Below, in pieces: positions 15,997 through 24,089 of a stretch of DNA of 64,000 nucleotides. Source of the stretch: Rubellimicrobium arenae (GTDB lineage Bacteria; Pseudomonadota; Alphaproteobacteria; Rhodobacterales; Rhodobacteraceae); contig NZ_JAFMSS010000003.1 in assembly GCF_017916295.1 (NCBI RefSeq), forward strand, positions 1 to 64,000, written 5' to 3'. The position numbers and the translations under genes are program-made. The notes beneath the pieces were generated by a model. It saw only the letters and a program-made list of their open reading frames with translations, made no database searches and had not been told where the DNA came from. How positions within the stretch are numbered: position 1 is the stretch's first letter; every line of letters starts with the position of its first letter.

Positions 15997-18900
15997 TGCG
16001 GGTGGTGCAGCCATCCTGCCTCGACGGCGCTCTTTCCCTGCTCGATGAGCCGGGTGCCAAGGCCATCGCCGGGGGAACGGCGCTTCAGCTCGACTGGGCG
16101 CGGGGCGAGCCGCGTCCCGACCTGCTGGTGAACCTTGCGCCGCTCCTACCCTCGGAGATCATCCACCGGGGCGACAAGGTCGAGATCGGGGCGGGTTGCA
16201 CGCTGGAAGCCCTGCGGCTCGCCGGACTTCCGCTCCTGTCCCGTGCGGCGGCCGATGTGGCAGCACCGGGGGTGCGCCGCCTCGGAACCGTCGGGGGCAC
16301 GATCGGCTGGGGGGCGGGCGACCTGCTTCCCGCGCTGCTCGTGCTGGAGGCCAGCGTCGTGACGACGTCGGGCGTCGCCATGCTTCGCGACTGGATCGTC
16401 CAGCCGAACGGGCTCCTCCTGTCGGTCCAAGTGCCGGTCCCCCCGCCTGCGGCAAGGCTCGTGTGGCGGAAAGTCGGCCTTCGCGCCGCCTTCACCCCTT
16501 CCATCATCGCCGTCGCTGGCGCGATGACCTGCGAGGACGGCAAGGTCTCAGTCCTGTCCCTGGCGGTTGGAGGTGGCGCCGTGCCTCCGAGCCGTCTTGA
16601 AGACGCCGAAGCCGACCTGATCGGCCGCAGCCCTGACATCGGCACGTTCGAAGGGGCGATCAGCACGGCCTTGCCGGCGGTGGATTGCCCGTTCCGGAGC
16701 GCCGCGTATCGGCGCCGCGTGGCCGCGCGCGCATTGACCTGGGGTCTCCTTGCGCCAGCCGGCGACGGCCGCAGGCTAGAACCACCGCGCCGGGCACCCG
16801 GTAACTCGTCGGCGCTTTCGCGCGAAAACGAGGGAGACCGGTGGCACATCCGGCCCGACATGCCGGGCAAGGTCGCCGGAACCTGGCCGTATCTCACGGA
16901 CCTGCGACGGCCGGGGATGCTGGTCGGCCGCATCCTGCGCGCCGCGCATCCCCATGCCCGGATCCGCGGGATCGACGTCTCGGCCGCCGAAGCCTGTCCG
17001 GGGGTCCGCGCAGTCGTGACCGCGCAGGACGTTCCTGGGCTCAACGCGTTCGGGATCGTGCTGCAGGACCAGCCCGCGCTTTGCGCCGACAAGGTTCGCT
17101 ATCTGGGCGACGCGGTCGCTGCCGTGGCCGCGTTGGACGACGCCACCGCCGAGAGGGCCCTGTCGCTGATCCGCGTCGACTACGATCCCCTGCCGGTCGT
17201 GGAGGATCCAGAGGCCGCCCTGCTCCCTGATTCCGCCAAGGTCCATGCCACGGGAAACCTTGTCACCGAACTCGGCCTCGTGCGCGGGGAGCCGGACATG
17301 GGCTTTGCCTCCGCCGCCCATGTGGTCGAGGACATCTATGAAACGCCCCGCCAGATGCATGGCTTCCTCGAAACCGAGGGCGGCTACGCCGAAGTTCAGC
17401 CCGACGGGACGCTGCTCGTGGCGGTCGGGGGGCAGCACGGAGCCCGGGACCGCCTCCAGCTGTCGCGCATCCTGGGATGGCCGGAACAGCGCATCCGGGT
17501 CGTGACCAGCCCGACCGGTGGAGCCTTCGGCGGCAAGGACGAGCTGACGGTCCAGCCGGCCCTGGCTCTTCTGGCGCTCAAAAGCCGGGCTCCGGTCCGG
17601 CTCCAGCTGTCACGGGCCGAGTCGGTCCTCGCGGGGACGAAACGGAGCCCCATGCGGATCAGGATGAGGACGGCCTGCGACGCCGAAGGGCACCTCCTGG
17701 CCCAGGAGGTGGATGTCGTCGCCGATGCCGGCGCCTACGCGTCGCTGTCGCCCGGAGTGCTCGAGACGGCCCTCGAACATGCGGCCGGACCCTATGTCGT
17801 TCCCAACCTGCGGACGCGCGGACGACTCGTTTACACGAACAACGGCACCTGCGGGGCCTTCCGCGGCTTTGGCGCCAACCAGATGACCTTTGCGGTCGAG
17901 TGCCAGATCGACCGGCTGGCCGCCGCCTGCGGCCTCGATCCCATCGAGATGCGGCGCAGGAACCTTCGCAGCCCCGGCATGCCGGGCGCTCTCGGCCAGG
18001 TCGTCGCCCCGTCCGAGCGCCTCCGGGAGATGCTGGACACCGCCGCCGCCAGTCCCCTCTGGGCGCCGCTTAGCGGGCAGGGCGAATGGCTGGGCGGAAC
18101 GGGCATGGCCCTCATGTGGCAGGGGAACGGGCTTGGAACCCTTCCGCACGACGAAGGCGCCGGGGAGTTGCGGCTGTCACCGGACGGAGCCATCGAGGTG
18201 CTGTGCGGGCTCGACGAGATGGGCCAGGGCTTGATGGCGTCGCTGACATCCGTGGTGGCCGACCGCCTGGGCTGCGCCCGCGGGGACGTGCGCCCGGTGA
18301 TCGGCGACACCGCCCGAACCCCGGATTCGGGCTCGACCACGGCCTCGCGCGGCGGTTTCGTGGTCTGGAAGATCGCCGAAGCGGCCGGACCGACCTTTGC
18401 CAGCAAGGTTCTGGCCCTGTCCGCACGCCTGACGGGGATTTCGGACGACAAGCTCAGGATCGTTCCCGGCGGCGTGGGCGAGATCGGACAAAACAGTCCC
18501 TCCCCGCTGCTCAGCTTTGCGGAGCTGGCCAGGGTGGCCGGACCCCTCGTCACCACGGTCAGGTTCCCGTTTCCGAAGGCCGATTACACGAAGGGAAACG
18601 CCCGGTTCATCTTCGCTTCGGCCGCCATTCTGGCCCGGGTGGCGGTCAGCCGGGTCACGGGCCAGATCCGGGTGGCGGACCTGCACCTGCATACGGCCGC
18701 CGGGCCTGTCATCGATCTCGCCTCCTATCTCGGGCAGATGGAGGGCGGCGCGGTTCAGGGCCTGGGCTTCACGCTGACCGAGGATGTCAGGATGGCGCAG
18801 GGACGTCCGCTGACGCCCAACCTCGACACCTACGCGATGCCGGGGATCCGCGACATCCCTGACCGGCTGGTCGTCACGGCACTGGAAGACCTCGATCCGG

Positions 18901-19049
18901 GAGATCCTTATGGCCCGCGGGGTGCGGGCGAACTTGGGATCGGGGCGGTCACGCCGGCCGTCTGCAACGCCGTGGCCCAGGCTGTCGGGGGGTCGCCCGC
19001 CGTCATGCCGATCAGACCCGAAACCATCCTGGAATGGCTGGACCGCTGA
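15996..19049 (+). CDS. fused FAD-binding and molybdopterin-binding subunit of a xanthine dehydrogenase-family hydroxylase
   Basis: A single chain of 1017 residues. Residues 1-265 are a CoxM-type FAD domain (AIAGGTALQLDW, the TVGGTIGWGAGDLLPAL loop). After a charged linker (about 266-300) comes a full CoxL/XdhB-type molybdenum domain (about 300-1017) with TGGAFGGKDEL, GAFRGFGANQ (Arg623 region) and GPRGAGELGIGA, which supplies the catalytic Glu979. The family hydroxylates carbons next to nitrogen in purines and other N-heterocycles, using water as oxygen source. Normally FAD and Mo domains are separate chains, or follow the Fe-S domain in a three-domain chain. FAD-Mo fusion with a separate Fe-S subunit is uncommon. 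I found no stop or frame change across the junction. The ATG at 15996 overlaps the previous stop and the end overlaps the Fe-S subunit start. Confidence 0.92.
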   Translation: MRVVQPSCLDGALSLLDEPGAKAIAGGTALQLDWARGEPRPDLLVNLAPLLPSEIIHRGDKVEIGAGCTLEALRLAGLPLLSRAAADVAAPGVRRLGTVGGTIGWGAGDLLPALLVLEASVVTTSGVAMLRDWIVQPNGLLLSVQVPVPPPAARLVWRKVGLRAAFTPSIIAVAGAMTCEDGKVSVLSLAVGGGAVPPSRLEDAEADLIGRSPDIGTFEGAISTALPAVDCPFRSAAYRRRVAARALTWGLLAPAGDGRRLEPPRRAPGNSSALSRENEGDRWHIRPDMPGKVAGTWPYLTDLRRPGMLVGRILRAAHPHARIRGIDVSAAEACPGVRAVVTAQDVPGLNAFGIVLQDQPALCADKVRYLGDAVAAVAALDDATAERALSLIRVDYDPLPVVEDPEAALLPDSAKVHATGNLVTELGLVRGEPDMGFASAAHVVEDIYETPRQMHGFLETEGGYAEVQPDGTLLVAVGGQHGARDRLQLSRILGWPEQRIRVVTSPTGGAFGGKDELTVQPALALLALKSRAPVRLQLSRAESVLAGTKRSPMRIRMRTACDAEGHLLAQEVDVVADAGAYASLSPGVLETALEHAAGPYVVPNLRTRGRLVYTNNGTCGAFRGFGANQMTFAVECQIDRLAAACGLDPIEMRRRNLRSPGMPGALGQVVAPSERLREMLDTAAASPLWAPLSGQGEWLGGTGMALMWQGNGLGTLPHDEGAGELRLSPDGAIEVLCGLDEMGQGLMASLTSVVADRLGCARGDVRPVIGDTARTPDSGSTTASRGGFVVWKIAEAAGPTFASKVLALSARLTGISDDKLRIVPGGVGEIGQNSPSPLLSFAELARVAGPLVTTVRFPFPKADYTKGNARFIFASAAILARVAVSRVTGQIRVADLHLHTAAGPVIDLASYLGQMEGGAVQGLGFTLTEDVRMAQGRPLTPNLDTYAMPGIRDIPDRLVVTALEDLDPGDPYGPRGAGELGIGAVTPAVCNAVAQAVGGSPAVMPIRPETILEWLDR

Positions 19050-19525
19050 TGATCCGCTTCGAACTGAACGGCCGACCTGTCGCGGTCGAAGCCTCGGCCG
19101 ATCGCAATCTGGCCGCGCTCCTGCGGGAGGAACTGGACCTGCGGGGCACCAAGCTCGGCTGCCAGATCGGCCGCTGCGGGGCCTGCATCGTGCTCCTCGA
19201 CGGAGAGGCCGTGAACAGTTGCCTTCTCATGGGGTGGCAGGTGGAAGGACGGCGCGTCACCACCATCGAAGGCCTCGGGGCGCACCCGGCCGGAAGGGCC
19301 CTGATGCAAGGACTGACCGAGGAGAACGCGTTCCAGTGCGGCTATTGCGCGCCGGGCGTCGTCATGTCCCTCGCCGGGCTTCTGGCCGGCGAGCCCGACC
19401 CCGACGAGGAGCAGGTCAAGGCCGCCCTCGAGGGGAATATCTGCCGATGCACCGGCTACCATTCCATCCTGCGCGGCGCGTTGGCGGCCGTGCGCCACCA
19501 GAAGGACCGCTCCCCATGCCTTTGA
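19049..19525 (+). CDS. 2x[2Fe-2S] subunit of the xanthine dehydrogenase-family hydroxylase
   Basis: A 158-residue CoxS/XdhC-type electron-transfer subunit. Plant-type cluster ligands are Cys38, Cys43, Cys46 (GCQIGRCGAC) and Cys58 (NSC). The second cluster is held by Cys97/Cys100 (QCGYCAPG) and Cys132/Cys134 (NICRCTGY). All eight Cys are present. It passes electrons from the Mo site to FAD in the fused subunit encoded just upstream, with which it overlaps by one base. A GTG/ATG upstream at 19034 would add five residues within the previous gene and is less likely. Confidence 0.93.
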   Translation: MIRFELNGRPVAVEASADRNLAALLREELDLRGTKLGCQIGRCGACIVLLDGEAVNSCLLMGWQVEGRRVTTIEGLGAHPAGRALMQGLTEENAFQCGYCAPGVVMSLAGLLAGEPDPDEEQVKAALEGNICRCTGYHSILRGALAAVRHQKDRSPCL

Positions 19526-21024
19526 CGCTTCGCCCGCAGGAGCCGCGCACCCCGGGCGCCCGGGCGTTCCTGGCCAGTGGCCCGAAACGGCTGCTGATCG
19601 ACGGGGCATGGACCGAGACGGCCCGAACCTTCGAGACACATGACCCGGCGACGGGCGTCAAGCTTGCGGATCTGGCGCGCGCGGGGCAGGCCGAGGCCGA
19701 TCTGGCCGTGGCCGCCGCCGCATCGGCGCTGGGCCGCTCCGACTGGGCCGGCATGACCCCGGCCCATCGGGCAGCCCTGCTCTGGCGCATCGCCGACATC
19801 GTCGAGGCGCACGCCGATGAGCTGTCCGAGCTCGAGACGCTCGACCAGGGCAAAACGCTCCGCACCGGGCGGATGGGCGAGATCCCGGCCGCCATCGCGC
19901 AGTTCCGGTATTATGCGGGCTTCGCGACCAAGATCCTGGGGACGACCATCCCCACGTCCATCGCGCATCAACCGGCCGGGAAGCAGGTCTTCGCATACAC
20001 CCGACGCGAGCCCATCGGCGTCGTGGCCTGCATCACGCCCTGGAACTCGCCGCTCCTGATGGCCGCCATGAAGCTGGCCCCAGCTCTCTGCGCCGGCTGC
20101 ACGGTGGTCCTGAAGCCGGCCGAGGAAACCTCGCTCACGACGCTGCGGCTGGGCGAACTCATGATCGAAGCCGGTCTGCCGCACGGTGTCGTCAACATCC
20201 TGACAGGCTTCGGGCACGAGGTCGGGGCCGCGCTGACCGGGCATCCGGACGTGGCCAAGGTGGCCTTCACGGGATCCACCGAGGTGGGTCGCATCCTGAT
20301 CGGGGCGGCGCGTGGCAATCTGAAGAAGCTCACCCTGGAGCTCGGGGGCAAGTCACCCGCCATCGTTCTGCCCGACGCCGACCTGTCGCTGGCCGTCCCG
20401 GGCATCGCGAGGGGGATCTTTGGCAATTCAGGCCAGGTCTGCGTGGCGGGGTCGCGGGTCTACGCCCACCGCAGCCTGCACGACGCGCTGGTCAATGGCC
20501 TTGCCGCCGAAGCGAACCGCCTTCCCCTGGGGCACGGCCTGGATCCGGAGGCCGAACTGGGACCGCTCGTGAGCCCGGCCCAGGCCGAACGGGTCGGCGC
20601 TTATGTCACCGAAGGCGTAGCCCAAGGGGCCGAGGTCGCCGCAGGCGGCACCGGCTTTGCCGAAGCGGCCGCCTTCTACGCCCCGACCGTCCTGACCCGG
20701 ACCCGGCCCGAGATGCGTCTCATGCGCGAGGAGATCTTCGGCCCAGTCGTGGCCGTCACCCCGTTCGATGAACCGGAGGAGGCCATCGCCCTGGCGAATG
20801 ACACGGAGTACGGGCTTGCCGCGTCGGTCTGGACGGAAAGCCTGTCCTCGGCGCATCGCATGGCTGCGGCGATGAAGGCGGGAACCGTCTGGGTCAACTG
20901 CCACTCCTACTTCTCGCCCGAGTTGCCCAAGGGAGGCCACAAGGCCTCCGGCTGGGGCTACGAGAATGGCGCGCAGGGGCTTGAGAACTACCTGGAAACC
21001 AAGACCGTCTGCATGGTGGTCTGA
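19516..21024 (+). CDS. NAD(P)-dependent aldehyde dehydrogenase
   Basis: A 502-residue aldehyde dehydrogenase superfamily member. It contains the NAD-binding/catalytic elements ITPWNSPLLMAAMKLAPAL, FTGSTEVG, the general base Glu275 (LELGGKSP) and the catalytic Cys309 (GQVCVAGSR), then EEIFGPVVAVTPF. It oxidises an aldehyde to the acid. In context the aldehyde could come from the ThDP decarboxylase, the GMC enzyme or oxidative dealkylation. It overlaps the Fe-S subunit gene by 10 bases, and its 3' end overlaps the convergent deaminase gene by 37 bases. Confidence 0.92.
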   Translation: MPLTLRPQEPRTPGARAFLASGPKRLLIDGAWTETARTFETHDPATGVKLADLARAGQAEADLAVAAAASALGRSDWAGMTPAHRAALLWRIADIVEAHADELSELETLDQGKTLRTGRMGEIPAAIAQFRYYAGFATKILGTTIPTSIAHQPAGKQVFAYTRREPIGVVACITPWNSPLLMAAMKLAPALCAGCTVVLKPAEETSLTTLRLGELMIEAGLPHGVVNILTGFGHEVGAALTGHPDVAKVAFTGSTEVGRILIGAARGNLKKLTLELGGKSPAIVLPDADLSLAVPGIARGIFGNSGQVCVAGSRVYAHRSLHDALVNGLAAEANRLPLGHGLDPEAELGPLVSPAQAERVGAYVTEGVAQGAEVAAGGTGFAEAAAFYAPTVLTRTRPEMRLMREEIFGPVVAVTPFDEPEEAIALANDTEYGLAASVWTESLSSAHRMAAAMKAGTVWVNCHSYFSPELPKGGHKASGWGYENGAQGLENYLETKTVCMVV

Positions 21025-22031
21025 TCCTCCGCCAGGATCGAGGCGATCTCCGCCTCCCATTCGACCCGGAGGCGAGCCTTGTCGCCTTCGGGCAGCCAGC
21101 AGCTCGCAAGACCGGTCAGGATCGAGTCGCCGAGATCCCGAAGCGAGAAGCCAAGGTCGCGGTGCGCGATCAGGTATTCCCGCGCCAGCGTCGTGCCGAA
21201 GAAGGGCGGATCGTCCGAGTTGATGGTGACGGCCAGACCCGCCTCGCGCATCAGCCGGATCGGGTGATCGGCCGCCGTCAGGTCGCGCCATGGCGTGGTG
21301 TAGCGCGTCGTGGTCGGGCAGCAGGTGAAGAGCACGCCGTCCTCCCGGCACCGCGCCACGAGGTCCGGGTCCTGCACCACCGCATAGCCGTGGTCGATCC
21401 GACGGACGCCTAGCCTGTCCAGGGACCCTCGGACATAGGCGGCCGGTCCCCCCTCGCCCGCATGGGCCGAGACCTGGAGGCCCGCCGCCCTCGCCCGAGC
21501 GAAGACAGGGGCGAAGGGCTCCGGCGGGAACGGCGCCTCGTTGTAGTCGAGGCCGAGGCCGACCATCTCCTCGCAGCGCACCGCCAGGCAGGCGTCGAGA
21601 TACTCCTCGGCCGCCGCTGGTCCCAGCTCGCGGTTGATGCCCGGCGCGAACAGGGCAGTGAGGCCGAAATCCGCGCGGGCTTCGGCGATCCCCGCGCGGA
21701 TCCCGTCGAACTGCGTCGCGAAGGGGATGCCGAAATGCGCGTGCGGGCTGATGAAGAACTCCACATGGCGCGCGCCGGACCGGGCGCAGGTTTCCAGCAT
21801 TTCATAGGTGATGCGGCGGAAGTCATCGGCGGTCACCACCGCCTGGCAGATCCGGCCATAGACGGCCAGGAACTGGGCGAGGTCATCGTAGACATACAGA
21901 TCCTGCGGCGCAGCGCCCAGCGGGACGCCATTGCGGACGGCCAGCTCCACGGCGGTCTCGGGCCGGATGGCGCCTTCGAGATGCAGGTGAAGCTCGGCCT
22001 TGGGCAGGCGGGTCAGCAGGTCCTGGATCAT
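20988..22031 (-). CDS. adenosine/adenine deaminase-family protein
   Basis: A 347-residue metal-dependent deaminase of the Add family. It has HLHLEG near residue 16 (zinc ligands), SAHAGEGGPAAY (His and catalytic Glu), RIDHGYAV, and INSDDPPFFGTT, where the Asp pair completes the active site. Members with SDDPxxFG rather than NTDDP tend to be adenine or N6-substituted adenine deaminases rather than adenosine deaminases, so a base substrate is more likely than a nucleoside. The ATG at 22031 overlaps the stop of the adenine deaminase gene (ATGA). The pair runs opposite to the rest of the island and converges with the aldehyde dehydrogenase gene. Confidence 0.85.
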   Translation of the reverse strand: MIQDLLTRLPKAELHLHLEGAIRPETAVELAVRNGVPLGAAPQDLYVYDDLAQFLAVYGRICQAVVTADDFRRITYEMLETCARSGARHVEFFISPHAHFGIPFATQFDGIRAGIAEARADFGLTALFAPGINRELGPAAAEEYLDACLAVRCEEMVGLGLDYNEAPFPPEPFAPVFARARAAGLQVSAHAGEGGPAAYVRGSLDRLGVRRIDHGYAVVQDPDLVARCREDGVLFTCCPTTTRYTTPWRDLTAADHPIRLMREAGLAVTINSDDPPFFGTTLAREYLIAHRDLGFSLRDLGDSILTGLASCWLPEGDKARLRVEWEAEIASILAEDQTTMQTVLVSR

Positions 22032-23854
22032 GAGGCCGCCTCGTTGGTGAGGGGCTCGAACACCGGCACGATCTCCATCTGCGGCACCGTGACGAGGCCC
22101 ATGTCGGTGATGCGGATCTCGGGGATGACCGACAGGGGGATGAGGTTGAACCCCATGTAGGGGATCCGGCATCCCGCCGCGCTCCAGGCGGCCTTGAGCG
22201 CCCGCGTCTCCTCGGCCACGTCGGTCACCCGCTTGTCGGACATCAGCCCGGCGATCGGCAATGCGACGAAGGCCGTGACCTGTCCGCCCTGCACCACCGC
22301 GATGCCGCCCTGCGCGTCCCTCACGGCCTCGAGGGCAAGCCGCATGTCGCGTTCCGATGTCCCGGCCACGATGATGTTATGGCTGTCATGCCCGACCGAG
22401 GAGGCGACCGCTCCGTTCCTGAGCCCGAAGTTGTGCAGGAAGCCGTGGGCCACGTTGCCGTCCGTCTTCCCGTGCCGCTCCACGACGGCGACAAAGGTCA
22501 GGTCGTGGGCGTCCAGCGTCTCGGCCCAGTCCTGCCCGGGAACGAGGCGGATCCTGCGATGCGGCAGGACGATGCCCGGCAGTTCGATCCCGATGGCGTT
22601 CACGGTGACCGGAGCCTCGGGGAGGGCCGGGACGAGGGGACGGTCATCCGCAACCTTGACGGTCCGATAGGCCGCCTCCGGATAGCGGTAGCGCGTGGAC
22701 AGGGTCTGGTCGAGCAGCGCGGTGATCCGGCCCCCTTCGACCATCAGTTCGCCCCCATACCAGGTGTTCTGGACGCGCAGGTCGTCGTCGAGCAGGACCA
22801 CGTCGGCCCGCCGCCCGCCGCCCAGGCCGCCGATCTCCCCGTCCATCCCGAAGCGCGTCGCGCCATGAAGCGAGCCCATCGCCCAGGCCGTCTCGCGGCT
22901 CAGGCCCAGGCGCACCGCTTCGCGCGCCACCCAGTCGAGCCCGAAGGTCATCAGGTCGTCGGCGTCCCGGTCGTCGGTGCAGATGCAGAACCGCTTGGGA
23001 GACGCGCCGAATTCGGTGATCGCGCCGATGGCCTGCTCGATCGAGTTCCAGGGCGTGGCCGGGTTGCCGCCCCGCAGGAACACCCAGATCCCGGCCTCGG
23101 CGAAGTCCTGGGCGATGTCGCGGTCCACGGCTTCGTGGGTGTCGGTGACGCCCGAGGCCGCGTAGCCGGCCACGAAGTCCCGGCCGTAGACATGGCCGGA
23201 CACCGGGCGCCCGCGCCTGAGGGCCTCGGCGAGGATGGCGTGGCTGCGGGGATCGCCCATCACGACCGGGACGAAGTCCATCTTCTCGCCCAAGGCGACC
23301 GCCTCGGGCCACCGGTCGAAGAGGTGGCCGATCTTTTCGGGCGTCAGGTCGCCCCCAGCGGTTTCAAGGTCGGGAGAGGTCGCCGGGACAGTCGACGGCA
23401 CGGTCAGGAAGATCGAGAGAGGAGCCTGCCGCGCGTCCTCCAGCATCGCCTCGACGCCGGCGACGTCCATCACGTTGCCGATCTCGTGGCTGTCGCAGAA
23501 GATGGTCGTCGTGCCGTTCAGCAGCGCGGCCTCGGCATAAGCGGAGGCGGTCACCATGCTGCTTTCCACATGGATGTGCGGGTCGCAAAGGCCGGGCGCG
23601 AGGATGCCGCCCCGGGCGTCATAGATGGCGCGCGGCGGGGGAGCCTGCCGATGGGCCCCCAGGGGCTTGACCGCCACGACCCGCCCCGCCGAGAGCCAGA
23701 GTTCCTGGGCCGGGGAGATCCGGTCGGTGTAGGTGCTCAGGATCCGCGCGTCGGTGATGACCAGGTCGGCTGGCGCCCGTCCTCCTGCCACGTCGGCCAG
23801 GTGGCGCGTCACCTGCCAGAGCGGTTGAACCGAGAAACGCGTGATCGGCGCCAT
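22028..23854 (-). CDS. ade: adenine deaminase (Ade/AdeC type)
   Basis: A 608-residue amidohydrolase-superfamily adenine deaminase converting adenine to hypoxanthine and ammonia. Motifs are DPHIHVESSMVTASAYAEAALLNGTTT (metal ligands in HIH), CDSHEIGNV, SGHVYGRD, and the C-terminal domain with HGKTDGNVAHGFL and SVGHDSHNIIVAG. The length is typical. The ATG at 23854 gives a normal N-terminus; the frame is open further upstream without a better start. It is the first gene of a two-gene operon with the Add-family deaminase. Hypoxanthine would be a natural substrate for the molybdenum hydroxylase nearby. Confidence 0.92.
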   Translation of the reverse strand: MAPITRFSVQPLWQVTRHLADVAGGRAPADLVITDARILSTYTDRISPAQELWLSAGRVVAVKPLGAHRQAPPPRAIYDARGGILAPGLCDPHIHVESSMVTASAYAEAALLNGTTTIFCDSHEIGNVMDVAGVEAMLEDARQAPLSIFLTVPSTVPATSPDLETAGGDLTPEKIGHLFDRWPEAVALGEKMDFVPVVMGDPRSHAILAEALRRGRPVSGHVYGRDFVAGYAASGVTDTHEAVDRDIAQDFAEAGIWVFLRGGNPATPWNSIEQAIGAITEFGASPKRFCICTDDRDADDLMTFGLDWVAREAVRLGLSRETAWAMGSLHGATRFGMDGEIGGLGGGRRADVVLLDDDLRVQNTWYGGELMVEGGRITALLDQTLSTRYRYPEAAYRTVKVADDRPLVPALPEAPVTVNAIGIELPGIVLPHRRIRLVPGQDWAETLDAHDLTFVAVVERHGKTDGNVAHGFLHNFGLRNGAVASSVGHDSHNIIVAGTSERDMRLALEAVRDAQGGIAVVQGGQVTAFVALPIAGLMSDKRVTDVAEETRALKAAWSAAGCRIPYMGFNLIPLSVIPEIRITDMGLVTVPQMEIVPVFEPLTNEAAS

Positions 23855-24089
23855 GAACCTTCTCCTCAGATGTCGTGGAGGAGGAGACTGTGCTTTGCAG
23901 TCCGCATCAACGGCGACTGGCCCGCTGCGGACTGCCTTTGCCCGGGGTTCGATCGCCTGCGTCACATCCCTTGGGCAGGATGGCGCGCGATTGGGCAGTC
24001 GTCCGCCCGTGGGACGACGGAATGCCACCAGATGCGGCAGGCGAGTCGCACCTCCGAGACTGCTGCCCTGCGCCTGGTTGCGTCCGGCG

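Noticed and set aside
16760..16900. Possibility that the FAD-Mo fusion is an artefact of a missed stop.
   Set aside because: The same frame runs through a plausible charged linker with normal codon use and both domains are complete; kept as a real fusion, to be confirmed with reads.
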